Below are positions 1-6,020 of a stretch of DNA of 6,355 bases, piece after piece (position 1 is the stretch's first letter; the number at the start of each line of letters is the position of its first letter). The stretch lies in NCBI GenBank assembly GCA_026417675.1, contig JAOACV010000163.1, positions 1 to 6,355 on the forward strand. Reading direction: 5' to 3'. Origin of the DNA: Verrucomicrobiia bacterium (GTDB lineage: Bacteria > Verrucomicrobiota > Verrucomicrobiia > CAIQCK01). Under the pieces are notes generated by a model. The model was not told the origin of the DNA. It saw only the letters and a list, made by a program, of their open reading frames with translations, and ran no database searches. A program made the position numbers and the translations under genes.

Positions 1-1514
1 AACCACTCCCGTCCCCGCCCGACTTCAACTCCGCTTTGCCTGCCCTCAGCCGCCTCCAAGCCGCCCCGGTGCGACACACACGGCTTCGCAAATCCGTATC
101 GGCCTTCCCTTACCCCAACAAGAGCATCCTCCATCATAAGCTGTTCCGCTGCATTTCTGCCGTAGAGCATCTCTCTCACCCTGAAGAGCTTGGAGTTTAT
201 TTCAAGCATCGTGTTCCATCTCTCCTCTGCCGTCAACTCCTTGCCCCGGTATAAATCGTGAGCCTCCCGCATGTTCCTGTATGCCTCTTCAACATGAGTC
301 AGCGGAAATTCGCCCTCGCACAAAACAAGTCTCCCGTTCTCAACAAATACACCGCCGGAATAATTAATCATTTCATCAAGGTATTTTATCCCCTTCCAGT
401 AACATGTCATTGATTCCGCAAGGTATTCTTGCGCGTTCGCCTCAAACCATGACCCATAATACCGGCTTAAGTATTCCCCGCCATTTGCAAAGGTTTCATA
501 CACATCGTCGAGCTTGTCCAGCGTGAGATTCCTGTTGATTGTGCGTTGTCTTGTTTCAAGCAGTCCTACAGGCACATTCGCCTCAACTGGCGTTTTCTGC
601 CTCGTGATGGCTTTGTTGAATCTTGCAAAAGGGTTGTCATATACCTCACTGCAGCCGCTTCCAATGAAAACAATTCCCCACAGCAAACCGACAAGCCATG
701 CAGTCGGCCTTTTAACGCCCGCATTTCCTCTGGTCGCCCTCGTTCTTCGAATCTTCCGACCTGACCCAAGAAGCGCACCCGCACCACCAAGAATTAAAGA
801 ACTTGTCTTTGGCTCTGGCACAGGAATAACCTCAATAGCCAAGTCATAAAGAGCAGTATAACGAGGATTATTCGGGGCCCCGTCATCATTTATTATGCTT
901 GCTGCTCCGCCAGGAACATAAACTCCCCAAGTAAATCTTGTAAGATTAGCAACAATTGTTTGCGTTGAATTTCCAACAAGAGGCGCTTTAAATGGGAATA
1001 TCTCAACCCAGTTAGTGCTTTGATATCCTAATTTGTTGGTTCCTAATGAACCATTTATCGCCAACTCATTTGTCCTATACAAGTTGTTATCATCACATCC
1101 CCTTGTTCTTGTAACTAATGAATTTGCATAATTAGTATAAGGAGAAATTGCCTTGAAAAAACCTCCTGTGATTATCCAAGGAGTATTTCCAGAACCAGTT
1201 GCATTAGTAGGAAGATAACCTTTTCCTATTAATGGAATAAACTCATTTGTATTTAATATGAATCTTGCATCAAATCCAGCTGCGTTCGTCAAAACAGGTA
1301 TTCCCATCCACAAATATAGTTTGTGAGTTGTTCCCTCAACAATTCTTACATTATTTGTTTTTATGTTTCCAAAATCAGGCACTTCATCATCAAGTGTCCA
1401 AAAAGCAACAAAATTTGTTCCTGGTCCTGGAACTGCTTTTGCTTCCAATCCACTAAATGAAAGAGCAAGCGGAATCGCAAGCATTCCTGCTTTTTTTAGT
1501 GTTTTCCCAATCAA
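1..1514 (-). CDS. Secreted PEP-CTERM protein fused in frame to a lipoprotein-like domain; 3' end beyond the window
   Basis: The frame is open without a stop from upstream of 1514 to base 1 (about 504 codons shown), so the gene runs off the left edge. The chosen start is TTG at 1514, because it gives a good signal peptide (K5, K8, K9, then a hydrophobic stretch ending near GLEAKA). An ATG lies further in at 1484, and the frame extends upstream to an ATG at 1715. AGAGGA lies about 12 nt before the TTG, a weak ribosome-binding site. After the signal comes an Asn/Thr/Gly-rich, beta-type domain, then VPEP at residues 232-235, a short hydrophobic segment (about 240-252) and RKIRRTR (253-259): the three-part PEP-CTERM/exosortase signal, normally the protein's very end. 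Here the frame continues into KRPTAW, a second hydrophobic segment ending at Cys288, and a roughly 215-residue charged region (DDVYETF, EAYRNMREAHDLY, TAEERWNTM) that I do not recognise. It may be one fusion protein or two genes joined by a one-base change near 710-713. Codon use is AT-rich, unlike the neighbours. Function unknown; surface sorting is inferred from the PEP-CTERM signal. Confidence 0.72.
   Translation of the reverse strand, partial: MIGKTLKKAGMLAIPLALSFSGLEAKAVPGPGTNFVAFWTLDDEVPDFGNIKTNNVRIVEGTTHKLYLWMGIPVLTNAAGFDARFILNTNEFIPLIGKGYLPTNATGSGNTPWIITGGFFKAISPYTNYANSLVTRTRGCDDNNLYRTNELAINGSLGTNKLGYQSTNWVEIFPFKAPLVGNSTQTIVANLTRFTWGVYVPGGAASIINDDGAPNNPRYTALYDLAIEVIPVPEPKTSSLILGGAGALLGSGRKIRRTRATRGNAGVKRPTAWLVGLLWGIVFIGSGCSEVYDNPFARFNKAITRQKTPVEANVPVGLLETRQRTINRNLTLDKLDDVYETFANGGEYLSRYYGSWFEANAQEYLAESMTCYWKGIKYLDEMINYSGGVFVENGRLVLCEGEFPLTHVEEAYRNMREAHDLYRGKELTAEERWNTMLEINSKLFRVREMLYGRNAAEQLMMEDALVGVREGRYGFAKPCVSHRGGLEAAEGRQSGVEVGRGREW
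651..713 (-). other. Second signal-peptide-like segment, possible lipoprotein start
   Basis: KRPTAW is followed by a hydrophobic run (LVGLLWGIVFIG) and then SGCSEVYDN. This looks like a lipoprotein signal with the Cys encoded at 651-653, although the -3 residue is Gly rather than Leu/Val/Ile, so the lipobox is imperfect. No ATG, GTG or TTG precedes the Lys/Arg residues closely in this frame. One extra A in the four-A run at 710-713 would join an upstream ATG (MRALK..., ATG at 724) to this segment and create a normal start. Confidence 0.4.
740..823 (-). other. PEP-CTERM sorting signal (VPEP, hydrophobic segment, Arg-rich tail)
   Basis: On the minus strand the reading is VIPVPEPKTSS, then a Leu/Gly/Ala-rich segment (LILGGAGALLG), then RKIRRTR. 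In established PEP-CTERM proteins this tripartite tail is recognised by exosortase (EpsH/XrtA family), which cleaves it after export. The motif order and spacing are good. The odd point is that about 250 further codons follow in the same frame. Confidence 0.75.
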
Positions 1515-1791
1515 ACCCTTGCTTTTTCCTCTGCTTGCGCCTGCCTGATTTGGCTGAATGCGCGCTGCCGGGTGGTCTTCAACACCAAAGAGGGGCCGCT
1601 TGTCCGCGCCGGGCAAGAGTCCGCCAACCGGCGCGCCCACCCCGCAGTTCAAGCTGTGGGTGTCCCACATGGCCGTCTTCTGCAGACCACCTTTGAGACC
1701 TTGGGTCAATCTCATGGCGGCAGATTCAAACAAAGGGACTGGCGCCTGTCAATACCGAGATCGCCCGCCGGATCGCGTGCTCTGCCACTCG
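1515..1791. other. GC-rich block without a convincing gene
   Basis: At about 1545 the composition switches abruptly from AT-rich to GC-rich. Several frames on both strands are open through 1546-1715, including the upstream extension of the PEP-CTERM frame (ATG at 1715, reading MRLTQGLKGGLQKTAM...). In that frame third positions are mostly G or C. The translated segment is Gly/Pro-rich and would sit before a signal peptide, which is implausible for an exported protein. It may be a decayed gene fragment or an interspersed repeat. I see no promoter, terminator or RNA gene in it. Confidence 0.4.
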
Positions 1792-1862
1792 GGTGGATCG
1801 CGTTCTCCGAACGCGATGAGCGCGCGGGGCGCAAGAATCGCGTTCGGAGAACGTGCTGAATG
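1792..1862. repeat. Palindrome-pair element, copy 1 (diverged right half)
   Basis: The left half begins GGTGG and contains a perfect hairpin at 1797-1817: ATCGCGTTC, loop TCC, GAACGCGAT. The right half at 1837-1857 has ATCGCGTTC, loop GGA, then GAACGTGCT, so its second arm has decayed. The two hairpins are in inverted orientation, judged from the loop triplets, and their starts are 40 nt apart. The closing CCACC end is not recognisable. Confidence 0.8.
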
Positions 1863-1876
1863 CAATTCTGGCTTGA

Positions 1877-1948
1877 GGTGGAGCGCGTTCTCCGAACGCG
1901 CTGAAGGACCGCAGACAGATGAATCGCGTTCGGAGAACGCGATGCACC
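1877..1948. repeat. Palindrome-pair element, copy 2 (complete, 72 bp)
   Basis: The element starts GGTGGA and ends GCACC. The left hairpin at 1882-1902 is AGCGCGTTC, loop TCC, GAACGCGCT. The right hairpin at 1923-1943 is ATCGCGTTC, loop GGA, GAACGCGAT. Both stems are perfect 9-bp matches and the hairpin starts are 41 nt apart. It ends 13 nt before the stop codon position of the ceramidase-like gene (complement 1961), so on that mRNA it would form stem-loops right after the coding region. It is stop-free on both strands in the same phase as the in-gene copy at 4548-4619. Confidence 0.88.
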
Positions 1949-1960
1949 TTTCGGACATGG

Positions 1961-3307
1961 TCATTTCCACACCCGCTGAATCAACTCGACGGTCTTCTCC
2001 GTCACCTTTCTGCCCGCGTCTGGCCCGCATCGCGTCCACGGCCCCTGGCTCGGCTCATAGCCGCCTTGCTGCCATGCTTCGGGGACGGGCAGGTAGCCGA
2101 TGTAACCGTTGGTGTAGGCGCTGACGAACGTCAGCCGCGCGGGCGAGCGTTGCTTGATTTCGAGGCCGAAGTCGCAAAACATCTCGCCCGGATTGGCGGC
2201 GATGACGGCCTCGCCAAGCCGCATGACCTGCACTTCGCACGGCACCGGGCCGGCGCCCAGATCGAGCAGTCGCTTCTTTTCGTTCCACGGCCGAAACGCG
2301 GCGATCGCCTTCTGGCGCTCCGCCTCGGTTTTGGCGGCGTCAATGGCGCGCCGGGTCTCCACGTATCTTCGCAGCGTCTCCTCCGCAGGCGGCAGGTCGG
2401 CGCGAGTGGGCAGCATCAGCGTTTCGCCGACGACGGCCAACGTGTCTGACATTGGCTTCGCGCCGCTCAACGCCGCGGCGACCTTGTTGGCTTCGTCGGC
2501 GAGCATCCGGCCGTAGGTGCGCACATCGTTGAAACCGGTCGTGTGCCGCACGGGGTTGACATTGCCGGCCGCGCCCTGGAGAAAGAGGCACGGCGCGCCG
2601 TTGGCCGCGCGCTCGACCAGATCGCAGGCGACGCCGGGAAAATCCGCCGACACCAGCGGGTTGACCTGCACCGTGGTCGGGTGACACGTGAAGTTCAGCA
2701 GCGTGCCGACGCGCCCGCCGTTGTCTTGAGCGATCAACACGCCGACGCGGTCGTCGCGCGGCTCGCTGGCGATCTGGTCGTCCGGCGGACGGTCGGGCAG
2801 GCGGTAGATTTTCCCGTCCTTGCCGATGATGCGCCGGCACCAGCCGATGCCGCGCGCCTCGCCCAGGCCCGCGCGCAAGGTCGCCGGTCGCAATTGCGCC
2901 GCGGCCTGAACCACGGCGGAGGCGAGTTGCTCCAGGAGCATCTCCAGCCACGGCCCGGCCTCCGGCGCGTCGAGCAACCGCGTGATGTGCGTCGTCTGCG
3001 GCGTCGAGTGGGCGTGCGTGGCCGCGAGCATCACATGCGCCGCCGGCACGCGGGCGCGGCGTTCGACTCGCTGGCGGAACTCGGCGAGAAAGTCGCGTGT
3101 AGGCCCCAGCACGTCGCGCGAGAAACCGAGCGAGTCGGCGCTGACGATGGCGAGCCGGACGCGGCCGTTGTCGGCCACCATCGCCCGCGCGAACAGCGGG
3201 TCATGCACGCCCTCAAACGGCGTCTGGCGGGGATAATGGCTGAGGTAGGGAATGCACAGCGGCGGTGTGATATCCACCTTGGCGAATCCGATGCGCAGCG
3301 AGGCCAT
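1961..3307 (-). CDS. Neutral/alkaline non-lysosomal ceramidase-like hydrolase
   Basis: About 448 residues. The protein opens with RIGFAKVDITPP, the usual start of this family (PF04734-type N-terminal domain). Further family landmarks are THAHSTP at 97-103 (putative zinc-binding His pair), NFTCHP at 205-210 (another candidate metal His), SADFPG at 220-225, QGAAGNVNP at 244-252, and a C-terminal NPGEMFCDFG and NGYIGYLP. Characterised ceramidases cut the amide of ceramide with a catalytic Ser in a GDVSPN-type motif. Here the equivalent is GNVNP without Ser, as in the shorter bacterial relatives, so ceramide need not be the substrate. The frame is open upstream to an ATG at 3397 (with another at 3343). 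I prefer the ATG at 3307 because the extra 30 residues are neither a signal peptide nor family-like, though no start has a clear ribosome-binding site. No signal peptide is seen from this start. The gene is divergent from the DUF1080 gene and is followed by repeat hairpins. Confidence 0.88.
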   Translation of the reverse strand: MASLRIGFAKVDITPPLCIPYLSHYPRQTPFEGVHDPLFARAMVADNGRVRLAIVSADSLGFSRDVLGPTRDFLAEFRQRVERRARVPAAHVMLAATHAHSTPQTTHITRLLDAPEAGPWLEMLLEQLASAVVQAAAQLRPATLRAGLGEARGIGWCRRIIGKDGKIYRLPDRPPDDQIASEPRDDRVGVLIAQDNGGRVGTLLNFTCHPTTVQVNPLVSADFPGVACDLVERAANGAPCLFLQGAAGNVNPVRHTTGFNDVRTYGRMLADEANKVAAALSGAKPMSDTLAVVGETLMLPTRADLPPAEETLRRYVETRRAIDAAKTEAERQKAIAAFRPWNEKKRLLDLGAGPVPCEVQVMRLGEAVIAANPGEMFCDFGLEIKQRSPARLTFVSAYTNGYIGYLPVPEAWQQGGYEPSQGPWTRCGPDAGRKVTEKTVELIQRVWK

Positions 3308-3397
3308 ACGTGTTTGCAGGTTGCTGATGCCGAGGTTGCACATCCCGCCCGGAGGAGACAAGCGCGTTTTGCCGGAGGAACATGTGACGCAAGACAT

Positions 3398-3479
3398 GGC
3401 GCGTGGTTTTCATGATCGGGTTGCAAACCGAGCGGCAGCGTAGCATCATTACGAGCGTGTTGCGAAAGGAGAAACTGCC
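3398..3479. promoter_or_regulatory. Divergent intergenic region with ribosome-binding site for the DUF1080 gene
   Basis: This stretch separates the longest possible start of the minus-strand ceramidase-like gene from the plus-strand DUF1080 gene, so promoters for both should lie here or, for the minus gene, extend to 3308. AAAGGAG at 3465-3471 with an 8-nt spacer to the ATG at 3480 is a strong Shine-Dalgarno site. I find no convincing -35/-10 pair: TTGCAA at 3421 and TAGCAT at 3441 are only 14 nt apart. Confidence 0.55.
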
Positions 3480-4109
3480 ATGAAATGCCTGATGATACCT
3501 CAAGTTCGATATGCCTTGGTCTGGGTCTCATGCCTGCTCGCCGTGTCGGCAGCGGGCGCCGGCGAAAAACCGTGGAAACCGTTGATGGACGGCAAGACGC
3601 TCGCTGGCTGGCACGCCGTCGGCGCCGGCAAATGGACGGTTGAGGACGGCGCGTTTGTCGGTCGCGCCAACAAGGAAAAACTCTACGGGCTGCTGGTCAG
3701 CGACAAGCAGTTCAAGGATTTCACCGTGCGGCTGAAGTTCAAGAGTCAAACGGGCGACAGCGGTTTCTACATCCGCACCATCATCAAGGAGCCGGAAAAA
3801 GCCCACGGTCTCCAGGTTCAGGTCGGGCCGCCCGGCACCGGCACCGGCGGCATCTACGAGAGCTACGGCCGCGGATGGATTCCCGCCAAACCGGCGGCCG
3901 ACTTTGAGAAGACCTACCTCAAGCCCGACGATTGGAACGAGATGGTCATCTCCGCCCACGGCGGCCACATCATCGCGAAAGTCAACGGCGTCACCGTGAC
4001 TGAACTCAAGAACGATCCCAGCCGGCCCGAAGGCCACTTCGCCCTCCAGATGCACGCCGGCTGCGAGATGGAAGTGCGGTTCAAGGACATCGAGATTCAA
4101 GAGGACTGA
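3480..4109 (+). CDS. Secreted DUF1080 (3-keto-disaccharide hydrolase domain) protein
   Basis: 209 residues. An N-terminal signal peptide (ALVWVSCLLAVSAAGAG, likely cleaved near residue 27 before EKPW) is followed by a single concanavalin-like beta-jelly-roll of the DUF1080/PF06439 family. Matching landmarks in order are PLMDGKTLAGWH (about 34-45), DSGFYIR (about 97-103), GGIYESYGRGW (about 123-133), DDWNEMVISAHG with KVNGVTVTE (about 150-175), and GHFALQMHAG...VRFKDIEI at the C-terminus. Family members have been linked to hydrolysis of 3-keto-glycosides, while many remain uncharacterised; export to the periplasm or outside is inferred from the signal. The length is that of a one-domain member. 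The start is fixed by AAAGGAG 8 nt upstream. The gene stands alone on the plus strand, and a repeat element begins 36 nt after its stop. Substrate unknown. Confidence 0.92.
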   Translation: MKCLMIPQVRYALVWVSCLLAVSAAGAGEKPWKPLMDGKTLAGWHAVGAGKWTVEDGAFVGRANKEKLYGLLVSDKQFKDFTVRLKFKSQTGDSGFYIRTIIKEPEKAHGLQVQVGPPGTGTGGIYESYGRGWIPAKPAADFEKTYLKPDDWNEMVISAHGGHIIAKVNGVTVTELKNDPSRPEGHFALQMHAGCEMEVRFKDIEIQED

Positions 4110-4145
4110 CAGCCCGGTCATTCCCAGGCGCGACAGAGCCACCCA

Positions 4146-4221
4146 GGTGGAGCGCGTTCTCCGAACGCGTTCGCCGTCGTGTTCTGAGAAACCTCATCGC
4201 GTCCGCAGAACGCGATTCATC
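4146..4221. repeat. Palindrome-pair element, copy 3, between convergent genes
   Basis: It starts GGTGGA. The left hairpin at 4151-4171 is AGCGCGTTC, loop TCC, GAACGCGTT. The right one at 4196-4216 is ATCGCGTCC, loop GCA, GAACGCGAT. The hairpin starts are 45 nt apart, so this copy is a few bases longer than 72 and more diverged. The flank GATTCATCTGTC after the right hairpin is the reverse complement of the interior sequence just before the right hairpin of copy 2 (1914-1925 area), so homology extends beyond the hairpins. It occupies most of the 138-bp gap between two converging genes and could serve as a two-way transcription end; no poly-T tract confirms this. Confidence 0.82.
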
Positions 4222-4247
4222 TGTCCGAAAACCCGCGCCGCAGGCGT

Positions 4248-6020
4248 TCACTGGCCGATTTCGATCGTCACTTCCCGCCTCGCATCCGCCGTCGAAAACG
4301 GCAGGCAAAGCGCCAGCCGGGCCTGTTGCAGCGTGCTGCTGCCGTCCTTCTTGTAAGAATTGTGCGCCTTCTTCGGCCACAGCAGCCGCGCGCCGGGCGG
4401 GACGCGGACGCGGACGGCGCCGTAGTCAAACCATTCGCCGAGGTCGGCGTCGGCCCACTCGAACCCGGTTTCGCCGAGCCGGATCGTCTTCCCGGCGGCG
4501 CTCTTCAAGTGCGCTCCGAGGCGTGGAAGAAACGTGATGTGTCCCTCGGTGGATTGCATTCTCCGAACCCGATCATCGTCGCCCGCCGCCCCCATCGCGT
4601 TCGGAGAACGCGATCCACCAGCTTCGTAGATGAGCGTCAGCCGCCTCGTGTCGAGCGGGCGGACGGTAATGCGGCAGTCTTGATCGCCATATTTCAGGTC
4701 GAGGCCGGGCGCGTCCTTGTCGGCGCGCAGCGTGGCGGCGGACGGCACGTGAATCAACCCCTTGCGCGGCCTGAAGTTGGGATTTTCATCGCCGGGCTTG
4801 TGCTGGAGCAGCGAGGTGTCGCCGACAGTGAAGTTGCTCCAGAACGGCTGGAGTTTCGTGTTGCCGCCGCCCACGATCAGGCCGGCGCGGTCGTGGAAGA
4901 TGCTGACGAAATTCTGCCGGTCCTGCTGCCAGCGGTTGTTGGGCGGTTCGCACACAAATGCTGACAGGCAGATGAACCACGGTTTGCGGCGCAGCACGAG
5001 CGCCTCGTTGTTGCCGACGATCGTCATCGCCTCGTCGCGTTCGGCGGCGGTCGGCGCGGCCGGGCCGGTTCCGCCGTAGAGCAGGAAGCTGGCAGCCTGG
5101 TCGGCGCTGACGGTCCCCTTGCTGAGTTTGAACTGGCGCAACAGATAGCCGCGTCCCTCCGGGGTGAAGCTGAATCCAACGTTGCCGGTCTCGACGCGGT
5201 CGTAAAAGGCATTACGCTCGTCCACTGTCTCGACGGAGCTGCCATCGGGATAGGTGAACGTGGCGTGAAACACCGCCGCGCGTCGCAGCGCCTCCAGCAC
5301 GCTCGGATCGCGCGACAGCGCGTGATAAACGCCGAGCGCGTCCACATAGACGAAGTTGTAGAGCACAACCGGCCCGCGGTGCTCGCTCCACCAGCCGCCG
5401 GGATTCTGCGCCGCGACGACCTTCGCCATGAACGCGCGCGCCTGTTGCTTCCAGTCGTCGCGGCCGAAACAGTCGCCGGCGCAGTAAAGAGCCATCGCAT
5501 GGTGCGTCGGGATGTTGTGGACGTGGCCCAGGCAACCCTTTGAGATGCTGTTGAAGCCGAGCAGCAAGCCGTTCTCCCAATGCCGCCGCCGCTCCACGGG
5601 CATCGCCCCCTTGATCAACGCGAACGCGCGAATCCATCGGCTGTAGGTCCACGGCATCAACGTCTGGCCCCATGTGGAGTTATCCTTCTTGCGAAAAATC
5701 CACGCGCCGTTCTTGTCCTGGTCGGCAATGAGCGCGTCGCCGCCCTTCATGATCGCTTCCAGCACCTCCGCGCTGCGGTGGAAGGGGTTCGAGTTGTCTT
5801 GGATGGCCCAAGCCGCCGCGAGCGCGAAAACGACGTCCTGGTCGCCGCACACCCACGGCTCGGTGCCGAACCGGCCCGTCTGGGGGTTCTGGCTCTTGAG
5901 AATTGCCGGCACGCCTTTGAGGAGCGATTGGAGCAACGGCTCGCGCGGGTTCCAGTCGTCGCCGGTCGTCACGCTGGCGAATGCCAGCGCCGCCGCGAAT
6001 GGCGTCATCCAAGTCTTCAT
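4248..6020 (-). CDS. Secreted (alpha/alpha)-toroid plus beta-sandwich protein, polysaccharide lyase-like, carrying an in-frame repeat insertion
   Basis: 590 residues. The start is the ATG at 6020, which overlaps the stop of the upstream gene (ATGA) and gives a signal peptide (MKTWMTPFAAALAFASVTTG). A larger ATG at 6230 would overlap the neighbour and lacks a signal. Residues about 25-300 are helical and Trp/His-rich, with CGDQDVVFALAAAW (58-71), NIPTHHAMALY (169-179), NFVYVDALGVYHAL (222-235) and YPDGSSVETVDERN (257-270), the style of toroid domains in heparinase II/III-like and alginate lyase-like enzymes. From about 340 onward the sequence is beta-rich. The neighbouring heparinase-type gene supports a role in uronic-acid polysaccharide breakdown, but the exact family and catalytic residues are not identified. 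Residues 468-491 derive from a 72-bp palindromic repeat that separates LTLIYEA from EGHITFLP, a junction that reads as continuous beta structure if the insert is removed. Whether this affects folding is unknown. Confidence 0.85.
   Translation of the reverse strand: MKTWMTPFAAALAFASVTTGDDWNPREPLLQSLLKGVPAILKSQNPQTGRFGTEPWVCGDQDVVFALAAAWAIQDNSNPFHRSAEVLEAIMKGGDALIADQDKNGAWIFRKKDNSTWGQTLMPWTYSRWIRAFALIKGAMPVERRRHWENGLLLGFNSISKGCLGHVHNIPTHHAMALYCAGDCFGRDDWKQQARAFMAKVVAAQNPGGWWSEHRGPVVLYNFVYVDALGVYHALSRDPSVLEALRRAAVFHATFTYPDGSSVETVDERNAFYDRVETGNVGFSFTPEGRGYLLRQFKLSKGTVSADQAASFLLYGGTGPAAPTAAERDEAMTIVGNNEALVLRRKPWFICLSAFVCEPPNNRWQQDRQNFVSIFHDRAGLIVGGGNTKLQPFWSNFTVGDTSLLQHKPGDENPNFRPRKGLIHVPSAATLRADKDAPGLDLKYGDQDCRITVRPLDTRRLTLIYEAGGSRSPNAMGAAGDDDRVRRMQSTEGHITFLPRLGAHLKSAAGKTIRLGETGFEWADADLGEWFDYGAVRVRVPPGARLLWPKKAHNSYKKDGSSTLQQARLALCLPFSTADARREVTIEIGQ
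4548..4619. repeat. Palindrome-pair element, copy 4: 72-bp in-frame insertion inside a gene
   Basis: It is bounded by GGTGGAT on the left and ATCCACC on the right (terminal inverted repeats). The left hairpin at 4553-4573 is ATTGCATTC, loop TCC, GAACCCGAT, with mutations that break the stem. The right hairpin at 4594-4614 is perfect: ATCGCGTTC, loop GGA, GAACGCGAT. The length is exactly 24 codons and lies codon for codon in the minus-strand host frame, coding GGSRSPNAM, an interior GAAGDDD, then RVRRMQST. The size, ends and hairpin spacing (41 nt) equal those of copy 2 at 1877-1948. Confidence 0.9.

Noticed and set aside
514..849. Plus-strand 111-codon frame in the left region
   Set aside because: Antisense to the minus-strand frame that encodes the PEP-CTERM signal; no motif or ribosome-binding site of its own.
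1797..1943. CRISPR-like array (four similar 21-nt units spaced 40-45 nt)
   Set aside because: The units alternate in orientation, spacers are partly homologous between loci, copies lie scattered including inside a gene, and no cas gene is present.
1457..2449. Plus-strand open frames across the GC-rich block and repeats (for example 1558-2124 and 1919-2449)
   Set aside because: They run through the palindromic repeats and antisense to the ceramidase-like gene; repeats are open in several phases, which explains them.
2543..3415. Long plus-strand open frame (290 codons) opposite the ceramidase-like gene
   Set aside because: It is Arg/Ala-rich with no recognisable motif, and lies antisense to a gene with clear family motifs; it is a GC-bias shadow.
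3528..4142. Minus-strand open frame (204 codons) opposite the DUF1080 gene
   Set aside because: Shadow of a gene with a strong ribosome-binding site, signal peptide and domain motifs.
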